From NCBI GenBank assembly GCA_964370775.1, contig CAYJKT010000008.1:1-64000 (forward strand): a stretch of DNA of 64,000 nucleotides, given 5' to 3'. Below, one piece after another: positions 37,423-46,550 of the stretch (positions are counted from its first letter, which is position 1; each line of letters begins with the position of its first letter). The notes beneath the pieces were generated by a model. It did no database searches and was not told the origin of the DNA. It saw only the letters and a program-made list of their open reading frames with translations. Origin of the DNA: SIG603 sp964370775. Its GTDB lineage: Bacteria; Bacillota; Clostridia; Oscillospirales; Acutalibacteraceae. Both the position numbers and the translations under genes were made by a program.

Positions 37423-38658
37423 TTAATAATTTTCGTCAATAGCCTCTTTTATCAATATCATTTGTGTACTTAAATCTTCTCTCTGTGCTGCAACACTATC
37501 ATATATAATAAATCCGTCAGCTTCGCTACCAGCTACATCTGCAATTTGTTTAGCTATAGTGTCTGCTGTGCCAAGCCAAGTTCCACCGTCTTCCTCTGTG
37601 TTCTCTTTATATAAACCAAGACCTATATACAAATCCAAGCCCTCGTGTTTTTCAACATTCAACCACGCATCTAGCGACTCTGTAAATCCAAGAGACGGAT
37701 TATCATAACTAAAATAAATTTGCGGACAAATATAATCTATATATCCATAAACCTTGCACCAAGTTAGTACGTCGGCTGCAAGCAAATTATTGTTGTTAAA
37801 ATTAGCTTGTGGAGAAATTCCGAACACCACGCTACTATCTATATTTTTAATCTCTCTGTAAACATTCGACACTAAGGTGTTTATGTTGCTTTTTCGCCAA
37901 TCGTTAATATCCAGTGGTGAGTCCGTGTTCTCTGTGTAAGTTTGGTATGCCAAAAGATCTTCTTCGCCCATATCATACGGATAAAAATAATCATCAAAAT
38001 GTATGCCATCAACATCATAATTCTCAACAATTTCAGCAACGCCGTCTGTTATTATGTTGCGAACCTCTTTGTACGCAGGGTTTAGAAAAATACCACTAGC
38101 TGTTTCTATAAAATAAAATGGGTGAGTTTCACCCAGCAAGGTATACGGATTATCATCGCTTAAATTAGGAGGAGTTTGTGTGAGTTTTACTCGCAATGGA
38201 TTTATCCAAGCATGGAACTCCATGTCGTTTTCGTGGCATACATTTATCATAAATTGCATAGGGTCAAACTCTGGGTCTTTGCCTTGTGTTCCTGTTATTA
38301 TGTGTGACCACGGGTATATTTCAGAGTTATATAACGCATCAGAAAACGGTCTAACATGCACAAATAGTGCATTAATTCCTAAGTCGTCAGCTGTTTCCAC
38401 AATGCTTATAAAGTTAGTCTCAAAGCTTTCCTGTGTTCCCTCTGATGTGAATAAATCCATGTAAGGAACCCACATTCCGTTTAGTTCATCATCACTCAAT
38501 GTCACACCTTGTTCGTCAGAAGCAACAAGTAATGCTTCGTCATCAACTTCTGGCTTTTCTGTCATAGAACTATTTCTCATATATGAAATATACAAAACAA
38601 AAACGATAAGTATAACCCATAAAACTCCATAAGTTTTTAAACTTTTTACTGTAAACAT
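37423..38658 (-). CDS. Membrane-anchored glycosyl hydrolase-like protein (GHL10/DUF187, YngK-like)
   Basis: A 411-residue protein with one N-terminal membrane anchor (TYGVLWVILIVFVLYISYM) and an extracellular TIM-barrel-like domain. Family features: ELNGMWVPYMDLF, ALFVHVRPFSDALYNSEIYPW, EFHAWINPLRV, GIHFDDYFYPY with paired Asp, and YIDYICPQIYFSYDNPSLGF. Such proteins are thought to act on cell-wall or other extracellular glycans, but no reaction is established. It lies just upstream of spoIIR and may be read into it. Confidence 0.85.
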   Translation of the reverse strand: MFTVKSLKTYGVLWVILIVFVLYISYMRNSSMTEKPEVDDEALLVASDEQGVTLSDDELNGMWVPYMDLFTSEGTQESFETNFISIVETADDLGINALFVHVRPFSDALYNSEIYPWSHIITGTQGKDPEFDPMQFMINVCHENDMEFHAWINPLRVKLTQTPPNLSDDNPYTLLGETHPFYFIETASGIFLNPAYKEVRNIITDGVAEIVENYDVDGIHFDDYFYPYDMGEEDLLAYQTYTENTDSPLDINDWRKSNINTLVSNVYREIKNIDSSVVFGISPQANFNNNNLLAADVLTWCKVYGYIDYICPQIYFSYDNPSLGFTESLDAWLNVEKHEGLDLYIGLGLYKENTEEDGGTWLGTADTIAKQIADVAGSEADGFIIYDSVAAQREDLSTQMILIKEAIDENY

Positions 38659-38750
38659 ATACTTTTACCTTCCTTTTAATTACTTGTCCTAGTTAGTATA
38701 TAAAAGTATATGTGAATTATTAAAAAACTTTCCTATTTCAATGAAAAAAT

Positions 38751-40781
38751 TTATTCTGTTTCGTCATTTCCTAAAATAATATTGTAATAATCTGTCTCTA
38801 ACATAAGTTCAGATACCTGAAATTTTGCATCAATTATATCTTTATAAGCCTGAACATAATCGTCTGATATAACAGTACTTTCATCATAAGGTACAAAAGT
38901 ATCGTTAGAATATGTGTATGTACCTAAATCTGTTTTAAAGCTTCTGTCAGAGAATATCACAAGTTCTTCATAATCGTCCCCTAAAATATCCTCACCCATA
39001 AGAAGTCTGGAGTCATATTCAAAACCCATAAGGTTAGATATTGTCGGTATTATGTCAAGGCTTTCAGCGTACTTATCCACAACTATAGGCTCTTCCATGC
39101 TTCCACTCCAAATAAGTAAAGCATTTTCATATATCCCAAGAGTTGGCTCAACTGGTGCACCATTCATTTCGGATAATTCGTCCACCGTTAACCCATACGG
39201 ATAGTGGTCGCTACTTAAAACGATAACTGTTTCGTCCTCTATACCTGCTGTTGTAAGCTCATTAATTATGTGTTCTAACGCTTTATCTAGCTCAATATGT
39301 GTAGCATAATAGGCTCTAACTGGTTCAGAATACGGCAAATCTGCTGTAGCTTCCTCGTTCTTCATCGCCATATTGTTGCCAATAAAATTATATAACTGGT
39401 GTCCACTCACTGTCATGTAATACGCATGAAAAGGAGTGTCGCTTTCTGCATTAATATATTCCGATGTGGTAATTTGCATCATCTCTAAGTCTGATTCTGG
39501 CCACAAAGGCTCAACGTCTAATCCACTGCCCAAACCTTTGTAATCGTATCCCATGTTAGGGTGTGATAAATCTCTTGAATAATAGTCGTAAGTATGGTTA
39601 TGATACGCTAAAACTGGTGAATATCCATTTGCAATAGACTGCATACCCATGGTAAAAGGTAGGTAATTTTCAGCCGATACAGTAAAGCTTCTAACTCCTG
39701 ATTTAGGTATAAGACCTACACACGCTACATATTCGCCGTCCGTTGTGCTAACTGGCCAACCTGGTGTATAGAAGTTTGTGAACTGAAAACCCTCGTTATA
39801 TAACTTGTATAAAGTAGGCGTAATTTCTTCATCAATCGCATAATGAGAGAAAGACTCAGCAGTTATCATAATCAGATTTTTGCCCTCAAACATGCCAGTG
39901 TATTCGTTTTGCATTTGAGTGTCTGAATTTGCAAAATAAGTGTGCAAAGATTTTATCGTCTCGTCTGTTTCGTTTTCAGCTAAAGCCGCAAAATCAATAT
40001 CGAGTACTTGTTCTTCGTACGGTATCGGAGTAGGAGTTGGAACTGGTGTAACAACTGCTTCCGTGGTAGGTAGGGGAGTAGGGCTAGGTGTAGGAGTGCT
40101 TACGGGAGTAGGTGCGATATTTATAACATCATCTTTAAAATCTATGCCTACGCTGTTCATAATATCAGTGCTTAGTGTCAATGAATATCCATAAGTTTGC
40201 ATATAAGAAGTAGGTGCAAAACCTGTTGTGTATAATCTTTTGTTTTGCTCTGAACTTATACCTGCTATGTTTAAGTCTAATATCAATAGAGCAAAAAGTA
40301 CTATACCCACTAATAAAAAAGCAAAAGCATTTTTTATTTTACCAGTTAAGTTTGGTCTGAAAATTAGGTATATAACTAGTGGTAAAATAAACAAAAGTAT
40401 GTATATAACTGAGCTTTTCATATTTTCTGCCACAACGTCCCAATAAGACATAGCTTCTCCAGCCATTGTAAGAGACGATAACGTAAAAAAGCTTGAAAAA
40501 ATCTTGTAATATATCATTTGAGATGCATATAAAACCACAAGTAAAGCTGTTAAAATGGCTGTACAAACTACATTGATTTTACCTTTAATTGGTCTAATTA
40601 AGCTGTAAAGCATAAGTCCAACTGCTGTAGAAGTTACCAGTGTGTATCCTACAGAACTTATGCCACCGAAACATGAAACACTAAGAAGAATTTCTAGGTA
40701 TAGCAACAAAAATGGGAAATACATTGGCTTTAGTATATGTGAATATTTCTTAAAAATAAAATTATCCGCTATCTTTTTCAA
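38751..40781 (-). CDS. LTA-synthase-like membrane sulfatase-family enzyme
   Basis: Integral membrane phosphotransferase-like enzyme of the LtaS/alkaline-phosphatase superfamily, 676 residues. Five membrane helices occupy residues 15-180. A Pro/Thr-rich linker (TPVSTPTPSPTPLP near residues 225-255) leads to the extracellular sulfatase fold, with MITAESFSHYA, the putative nucleophile Thr in STTDGEYVA, and VIVLSSDHYPYG. It probably handles glycerol phosphate for lipoteichoic-acid-like polymers. The Pro/Thr linker is longer than in staphylococcal LtaS. A CCTCC-type ribosome site (AGGAGG) precedes it. Confidence 0.87.
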   Translation of the reverse strand: MKKIADNFIFKKYSHILKPMYFPFLLLYLEILLSVSCFGGISSVGYTLVTSTAVGLMLYSLIRPIKGKINVVCTAILTALLVVLYASQMIYYKIFSSFFTLSSLTMAGEAMSYWDVVAENMKSSVIYILLFILPLVIYLIFRPNLTGKIKNAFAFLLVGIVLFALLILDLNIAGISSEQNKRLYTTGFAPTSYMQTYGYSLTLSTDIMNSVGIDFKDDVINIAPTPVSTPTPSPTPLPTTEAVVTPVPTPTPIPYEEQVLDIDFAALAENETDETIKSLHTYFANSDTQMQNEYTGMFEGKNLIMITAESFSHYAIDEEITPTLYKLYNEGFQFTNFYTPGWPVSTTDGEYVACVGLIPKSGVRSFTVSAENYLPFTMGMQSIANGYSPVLAYHNHTYDYYSRDLSHPNMGYDYKGLGSGLDVEPLWPESDLEMMQITTSEYINAESDTPFHAYYMTVSGHQLYNFIGNNMAMKNEEATADLPYSEPVRAYYATHIELDKALEHIINELTTAGIEDETVIVLSSDHYPYGLTVDELSEMNGAPVEPTLGIYENALLIWSGSMEEPIVVDKYAESLDIIPTISNLMGFEYDSRLLMGEDILGDDYEELVIFSDRSFKTDLGTYTYSNDTFVPYDESTVISDDYVQAYKDIIDAKFQVSELMLETDYYNIILGNDETE

Positions 40782-40875
40782 TCATTATTACCTCCTAAAG
40801 GTTAATCTAATGATTATACTAAAAATAGCGGATTTTGTCAAATTGTATAATATTTTGTCGAATAGTTAAGTATTC

Positions 40876-41964
40876 TTACAAGGTAAAGTCACAAATACCA
40901 ATATATGTATTGCCTGTGTTAACAGTTAGTAGATTGCCAGCCTCGTCATAGAAAGTTATCTCTTCTTGCTCAGATGGTTTTGACCATGTAATTTTTTGCA
41001 CTGTGCCACCTGTGAATAAGTATCCACCAGCATTTTCTTGAAGAACATCAACTTCTCTTAATGCGCTACCATACCATGAACCTACCTCAACCTGCATAAC
41101 GATTAGGTTGGTAAATGAAATCTGTTCGCCAGAAGTTTGGTCTAAATGAGGGTCTCCGTTATGGTCTTTTAGGTATACTTGATTTTCTGTATCATAAGTA
41201 AAGTCAGAGTAATAATTGCCAAAATCAACGTGCAACTCTGTTAATACATCATTCTCTGCTGGAACAGTAAATTCTGGGTAGAAGTTAAAATAAAGGTCAG
41301 TTTTACCATCTTCTGCATCAAGTCTATAATCACTAGCCTCTAATTCTTCTTGCAAACCTGTACCGTAAAATACAGAAGAATGTTCTAAATCATAACCAGA
41401 ATTCAAACGGTTTTGGTCTCTGTCAAATAAGCCAAAATCATCGTAAGAACCATCTATGTTGTCTACATCAAGTTTGCTTAATAATGGAATTGCAACATCT
41501 GCTTCAGCACCCCAGTGCACATAAAATGCATCAAATCCTTCTGAAATTATAGGGTAGTAGTATCTGCAACTTCTAACAGCACAAATATCAGGCACAGCAG
41601 TGTAGTCTGCATAAAGTGCCATCATTCTTGTGATATGCCCCTCAACAGGTACTTCAAAAACTATATCAGCTTCTTTTAAACCATATTGAGGCAGATTAGC
41701 TTCTGCATTGTTAACCATAACGGCAACAGGTCTTGAACCGATAGCTTCATCAGACAAAGTAGCTTCACCAGTCAGTAAGTTTGTGTTTGGCAAAACCTCA
41801 AAATCTGAAACAGCTTCTTGTGTCGGTTCAGGGGTTGGCTCTTCTGTTGGAGTAGCAGTCGCAGAAGGCTCTGGCGTTGCACTAACTTCTTCCTCTGGGC
41901 TACTGCAAGATATCATGCTTAAAATCAAGCAAGCAGAAATAGTTAAATATATAATCTTTTTCAA
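40876..41964 (-). CDS. DUF3048 (YerB-like) lipoprotein
   Basis: A 362-residue exported lipoprotein with lipid-modified Cys at residue 20 (LSMISCSS), then a Pro/Thr/Glu linker (residues 25-50). The DUF3048 body has RPVAVMVNNAEANLPQYGLKEADIVFE, RSCRYYYPIISEGFDAFYVHWG, and the C-terminal YLFTGGTVQKITWSK. The family occurs in Firmicutes (Bacillus YerB) with no firm function. It is monocistronic by spacing, with other envelope genes downstream. Confidence 0.9.
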   Translation of the reverse strand: MKKIIYLTISACLILSMISCSSPEEEVSATPEPSATATPTEEPTPEPTQEAVSDFEVLPNTNLLTGEATLSDEAIGSRPVAVMVNNAEANLPQYGLKEADIVFEVPVEGHITRMMALYADYTAVPDICAVRSCRYYYPIISEGFDAFYVHWGAEADVAIPLLSKLDVDNIDGSYDDFGLFDRDQNRLNSGYDLEHSSVFYGTGLQEELEASDYRLDAEDGKTDLYFNFYPEFTVPAENDVLTELHVDFGNYYSDFTYDTENQVYLKDHNGDPHLDQTSGEQISFTNLIVMQVEVGSWYGSALREVDVLQENAGGYLFTGGTVQKITWSKPSEQEEITFYDEAGNLLTVNTGNTYIGICDFTL

Positions 41965-42098
41965 TTAATCACTTCCTAAATAAAATATTGTCACTATTAT
42001 AACATAATTGATATAATTTATAAAGACAAAAAATTAACAAAAGAACAATTTTGGTAAAAAGTGTTACTTATATAGCATTAATTATAGCACAAATAACA

Positions 42099-42127
42099 AA
42101 ACAGTCGGAAAAGTATTCCAACTGTTT
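42099..42127 (-). terminator. Terminator of the VTC/DUF4956 pair
   Basis: Stem AAACAGT..GGAA with TTCC..ACTGTTT (one mismatch) and loop AAGTA, followed on the minus strand by TTTTGTTATTT, 11 bases past the stop. Confidence 0.7.
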
Positions 42128-42137
42128 ATATGTATGA

Positions 42138-42830
42138 TTATAAAGAATTCACCAAGCTATCTTCTTTAGCTATAATAATCTCAAGATTGCCGTTTCTGCA
42201 TCTTAGTTCATCAACAAAATCTTTCTCAAATGACGCATCTTTTAGCTCTAAGTCATATTTCAACTTAAATAGGCTACCCATGCTAACAGTTTTTGCACTT
42301 ACTAAACTGTGCTCAAATGTATACTTCATCATAATATCATTAAAAACTTCTGTGTAGTTTAGGCTTTCAGGTATTGTAATGTTAAGAACACGTGTATTTT
42401 GTTTAGGTTCACCGAATTTTGATAAGCTAAGAATCATTGAAAGAGCAGAAGCGATTATCGCAAACAACACTGCGTAACCGATATACCCCATACCGATAGT
42501 TAAGCCTGTACACATTGCTGTAAAAATAGCGCTTATCTCTTTTGCAGTTCCCGGTACTGAACGAAAACGCACAAGGCTGAACGCACCTGCTACTGCAACA
42601 CCTGCACCAATGCTTCCGTTTACCATAATAATTACAATAGCAATTGTAAGTGGTAACACTGCAAGGCTTAACACAAAACCTTTGCTGCATTTTGTTTTGT
42701 GCGAATACATCATAGACATATAAATTCCTAATATAATTGCGGATATAACGCAAATGAAAAAATCTGTTAACTGAATTGCACTTACTGTACCCTCAGCCCC
42801 TAAAATAGTGTTAAATAATGAATTAAGCAT
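42138..42830 (-). CDS. DUF4956 membrane protein
   Basis: A 230-residue protein with about four membrane helices at residues 20-145 (FFICVISAIILGIYMS, LAVLPLTIAIVIIMVNG, GYIGYAVLFAIIASALSMIL) and a soluble C-terminal alpha/beta domain of about 85 residues. GAFSLVRFRSVPGTAKEI is the conserved core of DUF4956. Its start overlaps the end of the VTC-domain gene by 8 bases, so the two are coupled. DUF4956 is known to recur beside VTC-type proteins; its role is not known. Confidence 0.88.
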   Translation of the reverse strand: MLNSLFNTILGAEGTVSAIQLTDFFICVISAIILGIYMSMMYSHKTKCSKGFVLSLAVLPLTIAIVIIMVNGSIGAGVAVAGAFSLVRFRSVPGTAKEISAIFTAMCTGLTIGMGYIGYAVLFAIIASALSMILSLSKFGEPKQNTRVLNITIPESLNYTEVFNDIMMKYTFEHSLVSAKTVSMGSLFKLKYDLELKDASFEKDFVDELRCRNGNLEIIIAKEDSLVNSL

Positions 42831-43557
42831 GTTTGTAAATCTCCCTTGTATTTTTTATTAATTGTGGTAGCAAAAATATATTATATGCTGTACCGTATTT
42901 TGAAAAAGACTCTTTATAAATTCCGTTCTCTGTAAAAAAGTTTATCAGCCAAAATGGCAAACCCTGTGCAGTTTTTACCTCTAGCAAAACGTATTCATCG
43001 CCTAGAACTTTAACATCATTTTCGTCGTCATATAGCGATATATTAGTGTCACGCATTTTGATATTAAAGTCAAAAGTCATTCTTAGGTTATCGTCTGTAG
43101 GGCAGAAATACGCTTCCCTTTCATAAGATAAATAAACTTTTGGCTTGATTAAACCGTCAAAACTGTTTATATAATAATCAATTTCCTTATGTATTTGAGA
43201 ACTATCCTCTACATTCTCGCCGTCAAATAAATATGCTAATGCATTGTGTTGGCTATCTGCAATTCGTCTTTTGTAGACAATTCCGTTATATTTCTTTTTT
43301 AGCTCAATAAACGCATTCTTTTGGTCATCAGGCTCTCCGTAAATTCTTAACCTTAATTTCTCTTTGTACTTTGGTTTTTCAAGAGAATATCTAATTATTC
43401 GATAATCTTCGGTATCAAAATATATATTAGATATTTTATGTCTGCCGTAAGAATCGAGTTGCATCTCGTCTTTCATCTGTTCTACCAATTTGTGATGTTG
43501 CTCGACTGTGAGCTTATATTTAAGCTCATATCTTTTAAAAACTGTTTGTACTCCCAT
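42823..43557 (-). CDS. VTC-domain protein (polyphosphate-polymerase-like)
   Basis: A ~244-residue soluble protein of the CYTH-like VTC family. RYELKYKLTVEQ begins the domain and SNIYFDTEDYRIIR follows. Basic tunnel residues recur in KLRLRIYG, FIELKKKYNGIVYKRR and YLSYEREAYF, with acidic metal-site candidates in VLLEVKTAQGLPFWL. In yeast the VTC4 domain makes polyphosphate from ATP; bacterial relatives of this size are usually unproven. Start 43557 has AGAGGAG upstream; the longer frame to 43584 has none. Confidence 0.87.
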   Translation of the reverse strand: MGVQTVFKRYELKYKLTVEQHHKLVEQMKDEMQLDSYGRHKISNIYFDTEDYRIIRYSLEKPKYKEKLRLRIYGEPDDQKNAFIELKKKYNGIVYKRRIADSQHNALAYLFDGENVEDSSQIHKEIDYYINSFDGLIKPKVYLSYEREAYFCPTDDNLRMTFDFNIKMRDTNISLYDDENDVKVLGDEYVLLEVKTAQGLPFWLINFFTENGIYKESFSKYGTAYNIFLLPQLIKNTREIYKHA

Positions 43558-43805
43558 TGTTTTCTCCTCTCTTATTTCTGACAATTTTCTATTTTTTTCC
43601 AGTCTCTATATAGTTAATGCAAAACTAAACGGTTTTATTGCATGAATTTAAAATAAATTTTACTTGTATTTTACATAGAGGTATATTATACTTTATTTAT
43701 ATATAAAAATATCATGCAAACTACGAAATAATTAATATTTTGTTAACGAATTATATCGATAAAAGTTGTAGAATAGAGTAGAAAGTTAATTTTGGAGGAT
43801 TATAA

Positions 43806-44372
43806 ATGAAAGTTATGGTAGAAACTTCTGCAAGACACCTACATGTGTCAGAAGCAGATTTTAAAGTATTATTCGGTGATGACGCAGTTATGACAAATAA
43901 AAAAGATTTGTCTCAACCGGGTCAATTTGCAACAAGTGAAAGAGTTGAAGTTATAGGCCCTAAAGGCTCTTTAGTTATGACAATTCTAGGCCCTGTTCGC
44001 CCTAGCACACAAGTAGAGGTTAGCTTAACAGATGCTAGAAAAATCGGCATTTCTGCTCCTATTCGTGAGTCTGGCGACACTAAAAATTCAGGCGCATGTA
44101 AGTTGAAAGGTCCTAAAGGAGAAGTTGATCTAACAGAGGGCGTTATCGTTGCTAAAAGACATATTCATTTTAATGAAGAAGAAGCAGCAGAAGCTGGCGT
44201 TACTGACAAACAAATCGTTAGCGTAAAACTAAATTCAGACGAGCGTTCATTAATTTTGGGTGACGTTGTTGTTAGAGTTAACAAAGCTTACGCAGCAGCA
44301 ATGCATATCGATACTGACGAAGCAAATGCGGCAGCACTAGCAGGAACAGTAGACGGCGAGATTATTGCTTAA
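43806..44372 (+). CDS. pduL: PduL-type phosphate acyltransferase
   Basis: Converts acyl-CoA (propionyl- or acetyl-CoA) and phosphate to the acyl phosphate, linking CoA thioesters to ATP formation by an acyl kinase. The product is 188 residues. Two PduL domains each carry the zinc-binding His-rich motif (ARHLHVSEAD near residue 9 and KRHIHFNEEEA near 118). It has no long N-terminal encapsulation peptide and no microcompartment genes beside it, so a housekeeping phosphotransacetylase role is likely. Strong TGGAGG site; own terminator follows. Confidence 0.92.
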   Translation: MKVMVETSARHLHVSEADFKVLFGDDAVMTNKKDLSQPGQFATSERVEVIGPKGSLVMTILGPVRPSTQVEVSLTDARKIGISAPIRESGDTKNSGACKLKGPKGEVDLTEGVIVAKRHIHFNEEEAAEAGVTDKQIVSVKLNSDERSLILGDVVVRVNKAYAAAMHIDTDEANAAALAGTVDGEIIA

Positions 44373-44383
44373 TTTTAGATACT

Positions 44384-44409
44384 AAAAGCTACCGTGAGGT
44401 AGCTTTTTT
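44384..44409 (+). terminator. Terminator of pduL
   Basis: A 10-bp stem (AAAAGCTACC/GGTAGCTTTT), loop GTGA and a T-run. Confidence 0.88.
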
Positions 44410-44422
44410 GTTTATACTATTA

Positions 44423-44450
44423 TATAGGTGAAAAACTATAGGTGAAAAAC
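44423..44450. repeat. Perfect 14-bp tandem duplication
   Basis: TATAGGTGAAAAAC occurs twice in direct succession (44423-44436, 44437-44450), upstream of the flagellin promoter. Confidence 0.8.
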
Positions 44451-44540
44451 GGAAGAAATAAAAATAGTATAAGAATAAATAAAAAAATTATATTAGCTCT
44501 TTAGTTTTAAAAAAACAATAGAATAAATTATGTAGACGCA

Positions 44541-44567
44541 CAAAATGTGGATAGGGTTTCCCGATAA
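44541..44567 (+). promoter_or_regulatory. Sigma-D (sigma-28) type flagellin promoter
   Basis: CAAA, a 15-base spacer and CCCGATAA, against the sigma-28 consensus TAAA-N15-GCCGATAA (one mismatch in each box). It would start transcription near 44575, about 150 bases before the flagellin ATG. Confidence 0.82.
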
Positions 44568-44574
44568 ACTAACT

Positions 44575-44725
44575 GACGCGTGGTTGGTTTTTCCCTATAT
44601 AACACCGCAATGACTGCGAAAGCGATGAACCACGAAGGGGAGTCGTAGAAAAAAATTAAAAAAACAAACAAAAGCCTATGGTCTACAAAGGATTGTAGAC
44701 GGGCAAAATCAAGGAGGATTTTATT
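44575..44725 (+). promoter_or_regulatory. Structured flagellin leader with CsrA-type GGA hairpin
   Basis: The 5' part can fold a stem CGTGGTT (44579-44585) with AACCACG (44628-44634) over an inner hairpin near 44606-44624. The 3' part has a perfect 8-bp stem GTCTACAA/TTGTAGAC (44681-44700) closing an AGGA loop, which matches the CsrA rule (ACARGGAUGU, GGA in the loop). The ribosome site AAGGAGG at 44711 supplies a second GGA 20 bases later. This mirrors the two-site CsrA control of Bacillus hag. Confidence 0.7.
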
Positions 44726-46408
44726 ATGGGTATGGTTATAAGAACCAACACAATGGCAATGAATGCTAACAGATCATTAGGCATTAACAATTCAGCAGTA
44801 GGTAAATCACTAGAGAAATTATCAAGTGGTTTTAGAATTAACAGAGCAGCTGACGACGCATCTGGTCTTGCAATTTCTGAGAAAATGAAATCTCAAATCG
44901 CAGGTTTAGAGCAAGCTTCTACAAATGCTCAAGACGGTATCAGCTTAATCCAAACAGCTGAGGGCGCTACTCAAGAAATTCACAACATGCTTAACCGTAT
45001 GAAAGAATTAGCAATTAAATCAGCTAACGGAACAATTCAAGACGAAGTTGACCGTGAAGCTATCCAATCAGAAGTTGATGCTCTAAACGAAGAGATTACT
45101 CGTATCTCTAAATCAACAACATTTAATGGTATCCAACTACTAGACGGTTCATTAGGTGGCGGTGTTGTTTCAGCTGACGGCGCATCTTTCACAGGTTCTG
45201 AGGTTGCTAAATATCAAGCAGCTAAAGATACAGTAACTTGGGGTAGCTTTACAGCTGCTAGTGCAGATGTAATTGACACATTTGTTATTGATGGTCAAAC
45301 ATTAACAATTGACTGGTCTAAAGGCGAAGCAGCAGAAATTTTTGCTCAATTCGATGCACTAAGTGCAGCTCCTGGTTCTGCTGAAGCAGCAAAATCATTA
45401 GTAGCTGACTTTGAGACATTCTTAAACAACGAGATGGCTGCTCAAGGTCTAAAAGGTTCAGTTTCATTAAATGCAACAGGCACTACTTCTTTTGATATAG
45501 TTAGCGATTTAAAAGACGCTGCATCTGAGATTACTTTTGCTGGTTCTAATACAACAGCAGCTAACTCATTGGGTGCTATCATGTTTGGTACAACTACTGC
45601 TGGTACTTCTGTTGTTAACGAAGCAACTATGACATACAATGGTGATACAGTAGCTACTGGAGACGACTTCCAAATGGAATTAAACGGAATTACATTAAAT
45701 GTTACTGGTGTTGAAGCTACTAAAGGTACTTCAACTATGGATGCTGTAGCTGCATCACTTGAAACAGCTCTAGCTACTACTATAGCTGCATATAACACTG
45801 AACTAGGCTTATCAGCTGGTACCCTAGACACAAATAGTGGCTTAACTGGTCTAACAGCTTCTGACTTTACAGTAGAAAATGTTGATGGTTCTTTAGTTGT
45901 TAGCTATAATGGCGACCAAGATGTAGAGTTTAGCTTTAACGATATTGGTGATTTAACACATGCTAACTCACTAGGTCTAGCTGGTGGTAGCAGTACTTCT
46001 GGTGGTAACCAAGGTCTAACACTACAAATCGGTGATACATCTGATAACTTCAACCAAATGACAGTTTCAGTAGACGATTTAAGTGCTCTAAGCATTGGTA
46101 CAAAAAATGTTGACGTAAGTTCACTATCTGGTGCTCAAGGTTCAGTTCAAGATATCGAAGATGCTATCAACATGGTATCAACAAACAGAGCTAACCTAGG
46201 TGCTCTACAAAACAGACTAGAGTACACAATCAACAACTTAGACACAACAGCAGAGAACATGACAGCTGCTAATAGCCGTATCAGAGATACAGACATGGCT
46301 AAAGAGATGATGAATTACACACAAATGAACATCTTAACACAAGCTGCTCAATCAATGCTTGCTCAAGCAAATCAACAACCACAATCAATCCTACAATTAT
46401 TACAATAA
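44726..46408 (+). CDS. hag: Flagellin
   Basis: Filament subunit exported by the flagellar type III system, 560 residues. The D0/D1 N-terminus is conserved (MVIRTNTMAMNANRSLG, SSGFRINRAADDASGLAISE), as is the C-terminus (NRLEYTINNLDTTAENM, MTQMN-like MNYTQMNILTQAAQSML, ending QPQSILQLLQ). Between about residues 145 and 445 lies a Thr/Ala/Gly-rich variable region that forms the surface-exposed domains, a likely target for glycan. It is transcribed alone from a sigma-D-type promoter with a CsrA-type leader and ends at a strong terminator. Neighbouring glycosyl- and methyltransferase genes may modify it. Confidence 0.97.
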   Translation: MGMVIRTNTMAMNANRSLGINNSAVGKSLEKLSSGFRINRAADDASGLAISEKMKSQIAGLEQASTNAQDGISLIQTAEGATQEIHNMLNRMKELAIKSANGTIQDEVDREAIQSEVDALNEEITRISKSTTFNGIQLLDGSLGGGVVSADGASFTGSEVAKYQAAKDTVTWGSFTAASADVIDTFVIDGQTLTIDWSKGEAAEIFAQFDALSAAPGSAEAAKSLVADFETFLNNEMAAQGLKGSVSLNATGTTSFDIVSDLKDAASEITFAGSNTTAANSLGAIMFGTTTAGTSVVNEATMTYNGDTVATGDDFQMELNGITLNVTGVEATKGTSTMDAVAASLETALATTIAAYNTELGLSAGTLDTNSGLTGLTASDFTVENVDGSLVVSYNGDQDVEFSFNDIGDLTHANSLGLAGGSSTSGGNQGLTLQIGDTSDNFNQMTVSVDDLSALSIGTKNVDVSSLSGAQGSVQDIEDAINMVSTNRANLGALQNRLEYTINNLDTTAENMTAANSRIRDTDMAKEMMNYTQMNILTQAAQSMLAQANQQPQSILQLLQ

Positions 46409-46444
46409 TTTTTGTATACAATTGTATCATATTGGTGATAACAG

Positions 46445-46473
46445 AACGGGTGGATTTATTCCACCCGTTTTTT
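46445..46473 (+). terminator. Flagellin terminator
   Basis: A 10-bp stem (AACGGGTGGA/TCCACCCGTT), loop TTTAT and a run of six T. Confidence 0.92.
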
Positions 46474-46500
46474 GTGCTGTTATTGTAAATGACACTAACA

Positions 46501-46532
46501 GAATAGGAACACATTTTTTTGTGTTCCTATTC
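46501..46532. other. Strong hairpin between convergent genes
   Basis: A perfect 12-bp stem (GAATAGGAACAC/GTGTTCCTATTC) with loop A plus seven T. No T-run follows on either side. It sits 19 bases past the annotated end of the glycosyltransferase and probably marks the end of that transcript. Confidence 0.55.
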
Positions 46533-46550
46533 CATATCACTTCAAAAATA

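Noticed and set aside
39990..40110. Tandem or CRISPR-like repeat
   Set aside because: The apparent repetition is the codon pattern of a Pro/Thr-rich linker inside the LTA-synthase-like gene, without regular spacing.
44575..44725. Cyclic-di-GMP riboswitch in the flagellin leader
   Set aside because: A GAAA-capped hairpin is present, but the conserved GEMM-I blocks (GCAAACC and GACGCAAAGC) are missing.
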